Below are positions 53,451 through 64,000 of a stretch of 64,000 bases of DNA, piece after piece. The stretch spans positions 346,430 through 410,429 of the forward strand of contig JAQFVV010006733.1 in assembly GCA_028023455.1 (NCBI GenBank), read 5' to 3'. The first letter of the stretch is position 1. Each line of letters begins with the position of its first letter. This stretch comes from Epiperipatus broadwayi. Lineage: Eukaryota > Onychophora > Udeonychophora > Euonychophora > Peripatidae. Below the pieces are notes generated by a model that was given only the letters and a program-made list of their open reading frames with translations, did not search any database and had not been told where the DNA came from. Both the position numbers and the translations under genes were made by a program.

Positions 53451-56400
53451 GAATAACAAAAGCTAGATTAAAGAAGGATATGATTGACTAATAGCAAGGA
53501 AATGTTCTTTAAAAATCATGTGTAGTGTAGAAATACATTTTTTCTTTTCAAATATTAAAAGAGAAAATATAGAAGAAAAAAAAAAACAAGCAATATAAGC
53601 TCTCAGTTAAAATTGTTTCATACAGAATATATTGGATATTAAAAAAATTGTTTTAGCTTCATTTATTTTGTATTGAATAGGTCTTCCAATTAGGTATGTT
53701 GACTACTATTTTTACCATAGAAAAAAAATTGATGTGTTAATGATGAAAACAATGAACATATGGGTAATTTATCACAGCAAGGTTCTATATATTATATATT
53801 AATCTAATTTGCTATATTTCATATTTAAATGAAGAAATCAGATTAAAATTAAATATTTGTAGAAACAGTAGAAAAACAAAGACAGATTATGTGGCATTTG
53901 TGATTGAAAAATGCTTACCTTAAGGGGAAAAAAATATTTATTTCCTAATCTTTTATTGATAAAGTTCAATCAAATATGCAACCCTCAAAAAACTAAAACC
54001 AATATTTTTTTATGAAGAAGTACTTTATAAATTGATAGTTGATTGAGCCCATGATTCAGTAGGAGAGATAGTAAAAGACTTGTGAGAGCCAATCTGGGTC
54101 AAAATCTTCAAAGTCAAACTTATTTTTGTAGAAAGCAAACTTTCAGCAGAGAAATAATTCTCTTACATCTTCCCAAATAATGTATCATTAATTGAAAAAG
54201 TTTACGTAAAATAATTAAAACATAGGACAATTCCCATCTGAGGATTATGCAGTATGTGTAAAAACTATGGTAGATTTATATCTTACTAAACTGAAGTAAA
54301 TTTTTGTATGAAGGGACTAAAAAACTTTCAAAATTTGAGTAGGATATGATTAAGTTTTTAACTATATTAAGAAGATGTTAATAAAATGTTCAGGCTCAAA
54401 TATTTTGACTTGTTTATAAGTATGTCCTTTGTCTTGTGTTGCATTTGGTTGAGCTATGGGTGGAATTTTTGACAATCAGATGAAGAATTATATAAAAATT
54501 CTTAGGTTTTGAGAGTGGGGGGATTTTAATGAATACCGTATTATAATAAAATTTTGAACAAGAATGTCAAATCAAATGTCATTCATTAGAATATGTCTGG
54601 AGATTAACAGATAAAGATGTGTGAATGCTGAAATAAATCATTTCCAAGAATAAAAACCTGAAGATTATTCATGTACCTAAAAAATGAACTACTGTTGAGA
54701 TACATTGACTAGGCCTCTGAATCATCTATCACATAGATCTTTTTCCAGTTTAGAGGAACTAGGATATAAGCAAAAGATTAATCTAGAGGATTTAAGATTA
54801 AAAAGATTAATAAGAAATAGGTTGTACCTTTTATATTACATGTTTATTTGTAAAAAACATATTAAATCTGGATCAAAATCAATATAGTTGTCCAAAATTG
54901 GAATACCCATGAAACAAATTCTGTATATCAAAAGAAGAGAATAGGTATAAAAGAAAGCTATTTTATATAAAAGAGAGTAGTTTCAGATTATGTGTTTTTT
55001 ACATTTAAAGTGCAGTGTTTACAGTACAATAAAAATATACTTCATATGGAAAAGAATCATGGTTCAGATGTTTTGTGTTTTATATTTAAAAGTGTAGTGT
55101 GGAAACAGATTTAAAGAAAAAAGAAATTTAAATAACATAAAAGGAAATATATTTAAAGGCATATCATTTTTAAATATATATAGGTGGAATTTGTAGGCTT
55201 GTTTCTATGTAAATATTCATATATATTTATTTACTATTTCAGTTCCTAGTAAAAAAAAAATTTGTTAGCCTGAGTTCTAATAAAAATGGTGAATATGTAC
55301 TTAGACAGAAATGATTCATTTCTCACAAATTTAGAAATCCTTATGAGAAGTAGATGATAGAAAAGTAATTATCATTCCTGATTTATAAGAGTTATGAAGA
55401 AGTTAAATGAGATCCTACAAATATTATATATATATATATATATAAATTTGGATTATTGGAACAACATCTTATAACTTACTTCATCTGATTAGTATCATAA
55501 AAGAACTGGAAAGTCTCCTTTTTACTTATACAGAAAATTATGGCATAAAATCATAAAACTTCTAAATAAAAATTTTTACCCTTCTAGATATTTTTTTAAA
55601 ATACTGCATAAGATGATAATGGTTTTTGGAGACAAATTAAAAGAAGATAACAGAAAAATAAACCAAATAAGCTAGAGCAAAGTATAGAAAATCCAAAGAA
55701 TTCACTTATGAACTAGTATTTAAACTGAATTGGAATATTGATGTAGGTAAACTCAAGCTTAACTTTATAGATATATATCAGATTATAAAGAAATTGGGAG
55801 TAAATGTGTTGTTAGAATATATTTAAAAAAATTAATTTATCCATTATAGTGGAGAAATGGTAGCAGAAAGAAAATTTTTCCAATATATCCAAAGTATCAA
55901 AAATTATGAGTTATAGGATCCAGTAAAAAAGATATTCCCATTTTACCAAACAACACAATTACCTAATGCATTTAAGATGGATTTTTTGTGTGTAAATTTT
56001 ACACCAATATTATCCAGATTTATATATATAAACGAATACTTTCCAATTCTGCATATTGGTTGTTGAATGTATATACTATTGTTTATATTTTTGTTATATG
56101 AAATTTTTTTAAGCTTATAAGGGGGAGAAAGGATAATAGTAAAAATAAAAGATGTATTAATGCTTGATAATTTAGTATCTATTTTTATGTAAAATTATAT
56201 TCAAATTATAAAAAATTTTGGGTAATAAAACTAAGTGGTCTTTTTATTTTGTAGCTTTTTTAAAAAGAATGTAAAAATTATTTTGAGTGAATATAAGCTT
56301 AGATTTTGGAATTCCTGTTTACTAGAAATAATTATAGCAATTTCAGTAAGATACATTACTTGCTATCTATTAGAGAATCTAATACAATTTGGGATTTATT

Positions 56401-56972
56401 TCTGATTGGAATCATTTGAAGTTTATTTCTTGGCTTTGGTTCTGGCTGGATGAATCCTTTTTGTAGATCTATTAAATATATTTATACAAAGAGAATTTAG
56501 AACTTGTTTTATATTGTTTAATTAAAAAAGAATTGTAATGATTTGTTGTGTAGGCATTTTGCTTCTAATTGTGTGTTAGATTATTTCTAATATTTAGGTT
56601 AATTGAGCTTTTTTAAAAAAGTTTAAATTATACTTTCTCCAATACCTTCAACTGTTAATAATAGCACATTGATTTGTAAGGAGCACAATATTTTGAATAG
56701 TATAATTCTCCTTTTGTCTTCATTTGGTGCTTCCTAACCAATGATAGTATTATCAAATGAATAAAGTTGAATTTTTCTAAAAACATTTAACAGTACATTT
56801 ATGTGATGAAAATAGTTCAATATATGACTATAAATTTTAATGGATTTTAATAAAGCTCTCATGAGTTAATTTCAGCATGGGATCATATGGATAATGATTT
56901 ATTTCAAAAGTACCAGGAAAAGGTATATATATATATAGTGAATGACAATTTATAAACACATCACTGCGAATG

Positions 56973-57011
<39 letters not shown>

Positions 57012-57119
57012 AATACAAAAACTATATTAAGAACTAAGTTTTATTAACATTAACAATACTATAATGCTTAGCATGCTTCCAATGAATAAACATCATAAAC
57101 ATAGAAATGTTTGTAACAG
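53451..57119. other. A+T-rich stretch with (AT)n microsatellite
   Basis: No gene is supported. (AT)n runs at 55425-55444 and 56969-57009. A moderately less A+T-rich zone at 54700-54890 has a 60-codon frame (LEDLRLKRLIRNRLYLLYY) without a recognisable domain. Confidence 0.5.
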
Positions 57120-57425
57120 AGACAGAGAAATAAAACATTTAAATGCTAAAAAATTAGCATATCATTTACACAGTGCATTAATTAAATAGAGAAAGCCATT
57201 TTTTGGTAAGGGGGATGCAGAATTCTTTGCTATTGATGGTATAATTGTCTTTGGAAATGTACCAAGCTTTATTGACCTTTCACTTGGAGTCATTGCACTC
57301 CAAGCAAACAATACTGAAACATGTAGGCTCCAATCAATGGCCAGAATTATTAAAATGCTAAAAAAACAGGCTAGCTTGAGATTCATCATGGTAAACAAAT
57401 GGCATAAAAAATCCTGGCATTAAAT
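57120..57425. other. unrecognised open segment (possible pseudogene or exon fragment)
   Basis: Both strands stay open over 57190-57398, and the composition is closer to coding than the flanks. The plus strand reads KHLNAKKLAYHLHSALIK, a stop, then RKPFFGKGDAEFFAIDGIIV and on to KKSWH and a stop at about 57420. The minus strand reads a 78-codon frame starting MFTMMNLKLACFF. I recognise neither. The plus reading looks slightly more protein-like because the same frame extends across the single stop. Confidence 0.3.
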
Positions 57426-60400
57426 TTTATATACAATTTGATAATAAAGAGGTAGTCCATCTTTCAAATTATTGATTAACTGGTACAAAGGGGGGGGGGG
57501 GTCTGGAGTCCCATTCTATGGGTGGGAGTGATAATTTTAGGAATCAAACGAGTGACTTTGAATATGTAGGAAAGAAGCAGCCAAGCTTTATCATTGTTGT
57601 TGGGAGCAGGTGTCATATTTTATAGTAAAAGTTCTTAACAATTTGAATGAGAGATGAAAACTTAAATCCAATATTGCACAGATCAGATATGTATATGTCA
57701 ATATTGTTTTTACGTTCAGATTCACATTTACAAAGATAAAAGTTTCTGAATGAGAATGATTTAAGCCCTGAAAGTTTGAATACTGCCTTTTCCATAATAA
57801 CATTATATACATCTGCCTTTGTATTATCTTTATATTGCCATCTATATTAATTTTCTGATAAAAAACATTTTTTTCCTTTTATTATCTTATACACAGACAT
57901 ATGCTAGTCTTTTTTTTTACTTTAACTCCATTTAAGTATAAGAAAGAGGGTGTTCTGGTCATAAACACAATGGTAGTGCCAATTATGTAATAGTAACTTC
58001 ACAATCAACTAACTATGTAGCAGTTAAAATCTTAATAGTTCAGGTTTGAACCCAAAGCCATGATATGCACAACATCTATAAGATACTCCATATTGAACAA
58101 GCATATATATATATATATAATTATAAATGTAAGACTATCCCACTATATATATATATATATCTGTGAATCCAATAAATTCTGGTTTAAATCAATATAATTA
58201 AATTCAACAACAGGAATGGTCATGATGGTTTTGTAATCACAAACACTCTAAAGTATTTTATTTGTTTTGGTTTCTATTTGCAGAAACTCCCAGTACCAAA
58301 TCTCCATGAAAGAGAACATATATTTAGAATTATGTAAGATAACAATCATCAACAATTACAAATTATTATCATAACACCCCAGCATATTCCTCATTGGTTT
58401 GCATGTTCTCAGAGTTGTGGATAATTTATAAACTAGCATATGTATGTGTTGAAGTTAAAATATTTAAACTTATGGAAAACAAACAAATAAATTAATAAAA
58501 CAATATAACCATTTATTAATAAATCTAAATATATATTTTGATTACAGTTATATAATAATAATTCCAAATGTTGATCTCAAATCGAGCATATAATAATTAA
58601 TATAATTTTAACAAATAGTTCATATATCTTATTTCCTTCTTGTTTATTACTTTCATATATAGATGTAAAATTAAGCACACAATCCTTAATCTATTTTTAA
58701 CAAACAATTCATAAATTTATTTAGTTTCTTTCCGTTTAAGTAGAAAATCAATCACATAATATTTAATATATTTTCAGAAAACAGTCCATATATTTAGTTT
58801 CTTCTAATGATTTCATCTCGTATATACTTGAAGTGAGACATAATGCCACATTTAATGTATTTTCAGTTAGACCTATATTCATAATTCAAATGTAAGCATA
58901 CAGAATAACATATCACAATATTTAATTTCTTCTAGTCTTTGTAAATTTAAAGTCTCTTTTCAATATTATAGAATAATTAGCTTAATATATTACCAGTAAA
59001 AACAAATATTTAACGTCCTACATCACAGGTTTCAGATATCAGTTTTCTTCTTTATAATCACAATCAGTCATCTTTGTAAATTTTCTTGAAGTGTATATTT
59101 TTTTCATACCCTGGATATGTAAATTAGAATTACAGTAGTAGAGTGCATGTAAAATACATATAAGTCATTAGCAATTCGGCTGCTCAGTCCAGTTCTTTCT
59201 TTTTGCTGGCAGATTATAAGAGGTAGGAATAAAATTTCATGCACAGCCTTCTTATTTATGGGATGAGATGCAACATGCAGAGTATTTCAATTGTGGTGCT
59301 ACTTGTTCTTGCCTAACCTACTATGGTAAAAGATCCATTACTATAATAAAAGATTTATAGCTTATAAAATAGGCATTGCAATTATAATTAGCAGTAAGGT
59401 AAAAATGCTTCACTTCACAGTTCACATCAACACTGGTTCTTCATATAGCTTGCCATTTAGATTATACCAATCAACACTGGAATGAAATTGACTGCTGAAT
59501 GAGTGATTGAATACTACACAAATTGACTGCTGAATGAGTGATTGAATACTACAATCTGTGTCATTAGTCATTGACTGTATCATTCTGTAAATTACATTTT
59601 TATTATCTATAGCACCTACCATAATGCAAATTATTCTATTACCTTGGACCCCAGAGAAAAATATTCCATTGGGTTTTTTTTAACAGCACATGAGGAAATA
59701 AGCTTACATTCATTACATTCATTATATTCTTTGAACTCCATATTACAAAAGAGAAAATTCTTTGCTGACTTTTATTTCTATTTTCTAAAATATTGTTGAT
59801 TCCTACTTTTTTTTTTTTTGAATTTAAACTCATCATTCTGTTTTCTATCAGAATCAATGAAATTTTATTTACAACCCAATTCAAAATAGGTCAAACTAAA
59901 AAGATCTTAAAATGCCATTTAATTTACGAACTGTGTATTTTTTCTTCTTTACCATATATATGTATGTGTAGGTGCACGCACACACATTTTATTCTTCAAA
60001 TTTGATTACTTTGGGTTACACTCCTGCTACTATGGTTATGATGTGGATTGTGGCTTATGCCTCATAGATATACTTTTTTAATGATACATCTATAGGATTG
60101 CTTTGATTACTGGCAGCATCAAATGCATCTGTGAATCCATACAGAAGTAAATTACTTTGAGGGAAATTATAAGCTTATCTCTGAATTACCGTAAGACAAT
60201 CCATATTTTTTTCAGTTGTTTTTTTTTTTTTAAGATTTTTCCTAAATATAATGTAAGCTCTGAGAAAGGCTGTTGAATAATCAAAACTGCCTGATTAAAT
60301 TTGAAAATAATAAGTAAACTGCATATAGAAAATAATTATTATTGATATTATTATTTATATTTGTTTTATAAGCTGTAACACAGATTCAGTCTTACATTTT

Positions 60401-61416
60401 TTTATATATGTATCAAATATTGTATACTTTAGGAGAATATTTAGTCTTATTATTAATTTTAATCAATAATATATTTGGAGTTTGAAAGATTGTGTTATCG
60501 GAGCTACAAGATTTATTTTTAACAAATTTGTTTTCACAACTACAGTATCGTAAATGTTTTGCAGTAGTGACGTTCATTTGGGTTTATTAATGGCAAGCTT
60601 TTCCCGCTTGATTTGAGATTACATAAATTTAAATTCCATTATTAAAACTATAATCTATTTTTTTTTTTCAAACTTTTTTGTCATTCGTTGTTCCAATTAA
60701 TTATTTCTAAAAGATGGAGCAAGAGTTTGATGTCATCAGAGAAATATTTAATTGCTTCAACTGTTTATTAATTTTATTTTCTAGACAAGTTTTAGCTGTT
60801 TTTGTTAAGAAGTTTAATCATTGCTTCAAAAATGTTAATTTATTTAAATTGCCTTCTTTTTTGCCTGGATTTTTTTTCACTAAATTTTAATTTTATAGCA
60901 TTTTTGGAAGTAATTTTAACTTTAAGCAAGTAAAAATTCCAGAATTTTCCATTTTATAATAGTTTCTTTTTTTGGTTAGTTAAAATTATTTCTAGTGAAT
61001 TTTCTAAAGTTGTTAATAAATTTAAATAAGAAATCGGTGATTCATGACGTCATTGGTATTTTATTTATTCCAACTGTAAATTGACAAAAACTTTTCCCTC
61101 TAAATTTTAAAAACTTTTTTATTTTTTATACCAAGTAACTAACTTTGTGATTAGCATTTATAAATTACAACTTGAACTAATTCTTTCAGGTGAATAAAAA
61201 TATCTCAAATTAACATTAATTATACTGAAAGTGTCAAAAACAGCACAATCATTGAACAAGTGATTTGTGCCTTTCTGTTGAGCATCATTTTTAAATTGAG
61301 CCATGTCATTTTTCCAGTATTCTTAGTCATTTGCTGTACAATTATAAGTAGGAATGTACATTTTTTGTACTATTTCCATAATTTATTTATCATTTTATAC
61401 AGTATTCATTAGAAAC
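57426..61416. other. A+T-rich stretch with simple and tandem repeats
   Basis: No gene is supported across about 4 kb. A 35-base unit (AAATTGACTGCTGAATGAGT...) is repeated in tandem at 59485-59554. There is a G12 run near 57490, and (AT)n runs at 58104-58120 and 58146-58160. Confidence 0.55.
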
Positions 61417-61778
61417 ATACAAAATATTTGTAAACAATGAGGATTGATAATTCCTCTACAAGCTTTATGATAAATGCTTAGCCAGAGCCAGCACATAAAA
61501 TATCTCTGTCAGGAATCCTTCCCCAAACCCCTGACCATGGTTTCATGCTTTGGCACTCCTCAGAGAGGTGTCAGGGTAGGTTTAGACACTAGATATAAAA
61601 CCATGGTCAGGGGTTTGGGGAGGGGTTCCTGGCAGAGATATTTTAAGTGCTGGCTCTGGCTAAGCATTTATCATAAAGCTTGTAGAGGAATTGGCAATCC
61701 TCATTGTTTATAACTTACAAGCTTAAGAGATAGGGTCATGTGATCTGTGACTCTTATTTTGACTATACAAAATATTTG
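61417..61778 (-). mobile_element. family F palindromic retroposon-like element (F2) with exact TSD
   Basis: The element is 61431-61764 (334 bp) between atacaaaatatttg at 61417-61430 and 61765-61778 (14 bp, exact). On the minus strand the 5' end is AGTCAAAATAAGAGTCACAG then ATCACATGACCC, as in F1. The arms carry GCTTAGCCAGAGCCAGCA and its complement, around a short centre near 61580. The left arm holds a complete hammerhead on the minus strand; the right arm keeps only its 3' half (ACCATGGTC at 61599-61608). No protein is encoded. Confidence 0.88.
61526..61571 (-). ncRNA. type I hammerhead ribozyme candidate (F2)
   Basis: Minus strand: stem I 5' half ACCTCT, CTGAGGA (61563-61557), stem II GTGC/GCAT with a CAAA tetraloop, GAAA, stem III ACCA/TGGT without loop, cleavage triplet GTC (C17 at 61533), stem I 3' half AGGGGT. 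Stem I pairs completely: T-A, C-G, T-G, C-G, C-G, A-T. All invariant core bases are present. It is the best-paired hammerhead in the window. Like other minimal stem III hammerheads it might need to act as a dimer. Confidence 0.82.
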
Positions 61779-63399
61779 AGTTTAAATTAAACCTTTTTGC
61801 AATCTTAAGTATGATTTTTTTCTTTTAATTTTATGCATGATAGATATATGGTTATATAATGTTTAAAGTAAAATAATTGTAGTTTAAATATATATCTCTG
61901 TCTCAACCTTCCCATAAGTGGGATCTCAAAACACATGAATTCAATACCCCATGATTCAAAAAATATTAAAAAAAGTTATCAATTTGCAAATTGAAAATCC
62001 ATAAAAGGCTTTCATTACTTCCCTTTATACAGATGCAACCACTTTCTTGTCTTATGCATCATCTCTAAAACTCACCTTTAGTTTCACATACTTTCTTAGT
62101 CATGTTTTTGTAGTCTTTGGTAAGATGTACATGTGTTACAGTATTATTAATTACAACTTTAAATTGTTTTTAAAGATTTCTAATTATAAGAACTTTGCAA
62201 TGACTTGTTGTAAATCAAAAGATTTTGCATATGTTAGTTTGTATAGAAATTGTAGACTTAATCAGTGAAGTAGTTAATAGCTTCATGCTCTCAAATCAAA
62301 ATGGTTTAGATTCGCCTATATATTTAGAAATTAGGTCGAAGATAAGAGTGGCTACTCTGGTCTTTTAAAGCCATTAATCTTGTGTTTAGATTTATAGAGG
62401 TCCCTACTGTCGCATTTTAGGTGCATAGCCTTAAGATTATAGCCTTAATATATATTACTTATGTAAGAAGAGTTATAAATTTTGTTAGCAATGCCCCCAA
62501 AGACACAAAATGTGTAGAGACTAAAAAAAGTGTTAAATTTATATTTGGAGAGTATGAACAAAAATAATGTTCTAATAAACAGTAATATAATACATCAAAA
62601 AGTATTGAATATATATAAACTTTTTAGCATAGGATACACTGGGGGGAAATGGCATTAAGCCATATAATACAAATATGATATATACTTTTAAAAATTTAGA
62701 AACTGGTATGAACTTAAAAATGCAATGTAGCATTAGGTTTCCTATCATCATTAATTTTGAGCTTTGGGAATATTTTTAACGGAATTTAAATTTTCTCATT
62801 CACAATGCAAATGCTATTGCTGAAAAAAATATAAGTAGATATAGAAAAAATGTATAAACAAAATGACACAATTGCTTGCTTTCCACTCACTTCATGTATA
62901 AAAATTAAATGATGTAAAATATAATATGATGTTTTATAAAATAATAAATGTACAACATTTAAGTATCTACTTTCTATCTAAAATTTATTCTATTATATAA
63001 GCATAATTTTTGTCTTACTATAGCTTCTATCTTTTGTCAAAAACTAAAATTAGGATATAATAGTTTGTGTAAAAGAAACTCGAGAAACACAGTTTATTAA
63101 AATGAAAATAAATACAAAAAGATGGGGAAAAAGTAGAACATTAGCAACTCCACATAAAGACATTCAAAGGAAGAAAGTTAAACAGTAGTGCAAATAACTA
63201 AAATTTATTTGCTGTTAATAAAATATATTTTCCCTCTTTCATATTACTAAACTAAATTATTATTAAACTAAATTATTATTTAGAACATTTTGCTCAGTTT
63301 TTATGTTTACATACTATAAATATATTCTGCATAATAAAAATGTATTTTTAATCTATGCCTAATTGTGTATGTATATATATATATATATATATTATAATG
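61779..63399. other. A+T-rich stretch, nothing firmly recognised
   Basis: Apart from AGAGGTCCCTACTGTCG at 62397-62413, the reverse complement of a segment near 18768, nothing is identified. A (TA)n run lies near 63372. Confidence 0.45.
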
Positions 63400-63692
63400 A
63401 GCATGCCAATAGCTCTTAACAAGCTTTTCAGAATATTCTTTTTCTCAGACCAGTTTCTAGCTCTGGCTTTCATCAGTGAAATGCTATGATATTCAAGCAT
63501 TAGATGTAAAATACCAGGTCAATCCCAGCACTTTATCTAATGTTTAACTATTGAGTAGAAAGTCTGAAATTTTCAGACATCCATATGTCTTCAAATCCAG
63601 CTTACACTGAGTATCACTACTGTATGGAGAGTTTTGCTTCTGTGAAAAACTGCTTGTGTGAGCATAAAGAATGGTGATCATGTAATGTTTGA
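63400..63692 (-). mobile_element. diverged family C element (C7)
   Basis: Minus orientation: the 5' end at the right reads AAACATTACATGATCACCATTC, then the AAGCAAAACTCTCCATACAGTAG block and TGATACTCAGTGTAAGC. The left part contains a hammerhead. Much of the palindrome is divergent from C3 (for example TCAATCCCAGCACTTTATCT has no match). No TSD could be assigned. Confidence 0.72.
63436..63486 (-). ncRNA. hammerhead ribozyme candidate with compensatory changes (C7)
   Basis: Minus strand: ATTTCA, CTGATGA (63476-63470), stem II AGC/GCT with loop CAGA, GAAA, stem III ACT/GGT, GTC (C17 at 63448), TGAGAA. Although stem II and stem I differ from those of C3 and C4 at several bases, pairing is kept in each (AGC/GCT instead of GGC/GCC; TTTCA with TGAGA). 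That is the pattern expected of a conserved RNA structure. Confidence 0.75.
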
Positions 63693-64000
63693 TGATTTCT
63701 TTCTTTTTATTTATATATAAATATAAGGGGACTGGGGAATGTCATGGAAACACAAGTTATTATATTTTCCTTGCTTTTTAGATGTCAAATTCATATGGGA
63801 TGTTGAAATTATTATGCTAATAAACAACACACATGTGAACAAAGTAAAAAACTTATGCTTATATCTTTCACAAATAAAAATTACTATTTTAGTTATATAT
63901 AGTGGGACATGCTAGACAAATATAGTTAGAGAATGACATTCATTATAGCATCTGTTCATTCTAGCATGCATTGAAATATATATATATATATAGACTTTGA
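63693..64000. other. A+T-rich end of window, nothing recognised
   Basis: No gene or repeat boundary is supportable; (TA)n near 63978. Confidence 0.5.

Noticed and set aside
53155-53491. Serine/leucine-rich open frames of about 97 codons
   Set aside because: They translate a polypyrimidine tract; composition alone explains them.
58040-58075. B-box-like CAGGTTTGAACCCAAAG as a tRNA or SINE
   Set aside because: No A box or acceptor pairing upstream, and no tail or TSD.

Overview
The window looks like intergenic DNA from an A+T-rich animal genome, by eye about three quarters A+T. I find no host protein-coding gene, rRNA or functional tRNA that I would defend. What can be read is an old, nested landscape of transposable elements: CR1/L2-like and RTE-like LINEs, a Penelope-like element, Ty3/gypsy remnants, a tRNA-like SINE, a hAT MITE and a pogo/Tigger-like element. 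This mixture fits an invertebrate metazoan, but the species cannot be read from the sequence.

Layout. 1-8.9 kb: A+T-rich DNA with a hAT MITE (1410-1797), a purine tract, a Tigger-like element (3594-4559) and two short repeats. 8.9-13.6 kb: a near-complete minus-strand LINE (A1) whose ORF1 carries a coiled coil and an SGNH-esterase domain. 16.0-16.4 kb: the 3' end of a second copy (A2). 19.3-19.6 kb: palindromic element F1. 20.5-24.0 kb: a broken RTE-like LINE (B1) split by an insertion. 24.4-28.0 kb: two Penelope-like copies in a 1.7-kb head-to-head inverted repeat. 28-31 kb: palindromic C elements, one inside an old LINE. 33.1-39.1 kb: Ty3/gypsy remnants. 40.4-41.1 kb: another C element. 42.1-52.8 kb: a LINE-rich block (A3, B2, B3, A4, an older remnant) with two tRNA-like SINE copies. 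53-64 kb: mostly A+T-rich DNA with simple repeats, F2 and a last C copy.

The most interesting system is a pair of short repeat families, called C and F here. They are palindromic. The best-preserved copies are bounded by 12-14 bp target-site duplications, and their 5' ends share an ATCACATGA motif. They contain sequences that fold by eye as type I hammerhead ribozymes: CTGANGA, stem II, GAAA, a minimal loopless stem III, cleavage after GTC, and a stem I kept by compensatory changes. Hammerheads are established in Penelope-like elements and in non-autonomous retrozymes. A GIY-YIG-encoding Penelope-like element lies in the same window and is an obvious candidate for the mobilising machinery. 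The inverted (not tandem) hammerhead arrangement looks unusual.

A second theme is inverted duplication: C, F, D, G and the Penelope-like element all form foldbacks. Nesting gives a relative chronology. C elements inserted into gypsy gag, into an old LINE and into the Penelope-like element, so C moved after all three. The intact TSDs on B2, B3 and the SINEs also point to relatively recent insertion.
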